A stretch of 6,299 bases of DNA from Clostridia bacterium (GTDB lineage: Bacteria; Bacillota; Clostridia; UMGS1883), in assembly GCA_017468215.1 (NCBI GenBank), contig JAFUJG010000239.1:1-6299 (forward strand). The letters are read 5' to 3'. The notes under the pieces were generated by a model. That model did not search any database, was not told the origin of the DNA, and worked only from the letters and a program-made list of their open reading frames with translations. Within the stretch, counting starts at the first letter, position 1. Each line of letters opens with the position of its first letter. A program made the position numbers and the translations under genes. Below, piece by piece: positions 5,432 through 6,299 of the stretch.

Positions 5432-6299
5432 TTACAAAGCAGCCTTTATTCTTCTGATTGTTTCTTCTTCTCCAAGCACCTGCTGAATTTCCCAAATGTC
5501 GGGAGCGTTCATTCTGCCTGTTAAAGCAACACGGATAACGCCCGAAACATCGCCTACATGACCCTTGTACATGTCCGGATTCTTCTTATAAAGCTGAGGC
5601 TTGGGAGCAAAGCCCATTTCCTCGCCCATTTCTCTTAATTTCGGGAACCAGTCGTCCTTAACATCGGAGTGGTTATAGGTTTCGAGATACTTAGTAAGGA
5701 TTGCCTTTCTGTCCTCCTCAGACACGTTTTCAGGGAAGCCATCCTCCATTTTGAAGGTTTCGGGGAACATAAAGGAATAGAACTCCTTACTCTGTCTCCA
5801 GCAGGAAATATCCTTTCTGGGCTTTTCACCGCCACGGCCGATATTTATCATGTTAAGCGTAAACTCACTATCCTTTGTGAGAAGACGGTAATACTCCTCG
5901 TCACATTCCTTTGCCCATGCTGTAAGGCTGTCATAAACCACCTGTGCGGGGAGCTTTGCGATATAGTTTTTCGACACGTCGGCAAGCTTGTCTGTATCAA
6001 AAAGAGCACCGGAAACGCTCATTTTCTGAGTGGTAAACTTAAAGTCGTGAACATCACAGTCGGGGTTGTCCCTTCTCCACTCCTCGAAATTGGAGTTAAG
6101 AACAGTTAACAAATATTCCCACACAGCCTCGGGAAGATAACCCTCGCTCTTGTAAAAGTCAAGGCTAAACTCGGGGTCCTTTCTTTTGGAGAGCTTTCTC
6201 TTAACCTGTGTTTCACTATCAATCTTCATGAGCACTGCTGTATGGCAGTATACGGGAATTTTAAAACCAAAGGCTTCAAAAAGCTGATGATGATAGGGA
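5432..6299 (-). CDS. gltX: Glutamyl-tRNA synthetase, C-terminal part (5' end outside the window)
   Basis: GltX charges tRNA with glutamate in the cytoplasm. About 288 codons are visible and the frame is open to the right edge. The GTG at 6235 is internal: upstream codons read PYHHQLFEAFGFKIPVY and continue without break, so this is the end of a longer gene. The class I signature appears as KLSKR (6196-6182), the KMSKS loop that binds ATP, followed by KDPEFSLDFYKSEGYLPEA. The C-terminal half has the helical anticodon-binding region of GluRS, ending in GDVSGVIRVALTGRMNAPD and IQQVLGEEETIRRI, which argues against GlnRS with its beta-barrel end. The HIGH motif lies outside the window. Whether the enzyme also charges tRNA-Gln cannot be told from this part. 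TAA stop at 5434-5432, followed by a terminator hairpin. Confidence 0.95.
   Translation of the reverse strand, partial: PYHHQLFEAFGFKIPVYCHTAVLMKIDSETQVKRKLSKRKDPEFSLDFYKSEGYLPEAVWEYLLTVLNSNFEEWRRDNPDCDVHDFKFTTQKMSVSGALFDTDKLADVSKNYIAKLPAQVVYDSLTAWAKECDEEYYRLLTKDSEFTLNMINIGRGGEKPRKDISCWRQSKEFYSFMFPETFKMEDGFPENVSEEDRKAILTKYLETYNHSDVKDDWFPKLREMGEEMGFAPKPQLYKKNPDMYKGHVGDVSGVIRVALTGRMNAPDIWEIQQVLGEEETIRRIKAAL

Noticed and set aside
5669..6109. 146-codon open frame on the plus strand
   Set aside because: It lies wholly antisense to gltX, whose family motifs are unmistakable, and it has no ribosome binding site of note.
6233..6235. GTG as the start of the synthetase gene
   Set aside because: The frame is open upstream to the window edge and reads conserved synthetase sequence, so this codon is an internal valine.

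Overview
The window looks like chromosomal DNA from a Clostridia-class Firmicute, most likely an anaerobic gut lineage near the Oscillospiraceae/Ruminococcaceae. This is inference. It rests on the protein flavours (a membrane-anchored MurF, a clostridial-type GluRS, an SLH-containing CapA lipoprotein), strong GGAGG-type ribosome binding sites, moderate GC, a tRNA-Thr with encoded CCA and a U discriminator, and intergenic palindromes of a kind I associate with gut Firmicutes. All protein genes lie on the minus strand; only the tRNA is on the plus strand.

In the direction of minus-strand transcription, the right edge (5432-6299) holds the C-terminal part of glutamyl-tRNA synthetase, cut by the window. 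A terminator-like hairpin follows and sits directly against the ribosome binding site of the next gene, a lipoprotein with SLH-like repeats and a CapA-type metallophosphatase domain (3822-5381). That gene ends in its own terminator (about 3786-3814). A gene-free stretch of about 430 bases (3357-3785) then carries a run of four hairpins and no credible gene. A tRNA-Thr(CGU) (3249-3323, plus strand) with its own promoter and terminator converges on it.

Divergent from the tRNA is a probable cell-wall operon on the minus strand, starting from a recognisable sigma-A promoter near 3169-3196. It encodes an alpha/beta hydrolase (2378-3136), a Mur ligase with four predicted membrane segments that best fits MurF (800-2365), and a D-Ala-D-Ala ligase family protein (3-644). 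Ddl makes the D-Ala-D-Ala dipeptide and MurF adds it to UDP-MurNAc-tripeptide, so these two genes encode consecutive steps. The role of the hydrolase is unknown. A 155-base spacer between murF and ddl carries palindromic repeats.

The most notable observation is at the left edge. The ddl reading frame ends in TAA at positions 3-5 after only 213 residues, in the middle of the ATP-grasp fold and before the catalytic C-terminal third. Only two bases remain beyond the stop, so a frameshifted pseudogene, a sequencing or assembly error and a genuine truncation cannot be told apart here. I see no clear novel defence, mobile or CRISPR system.
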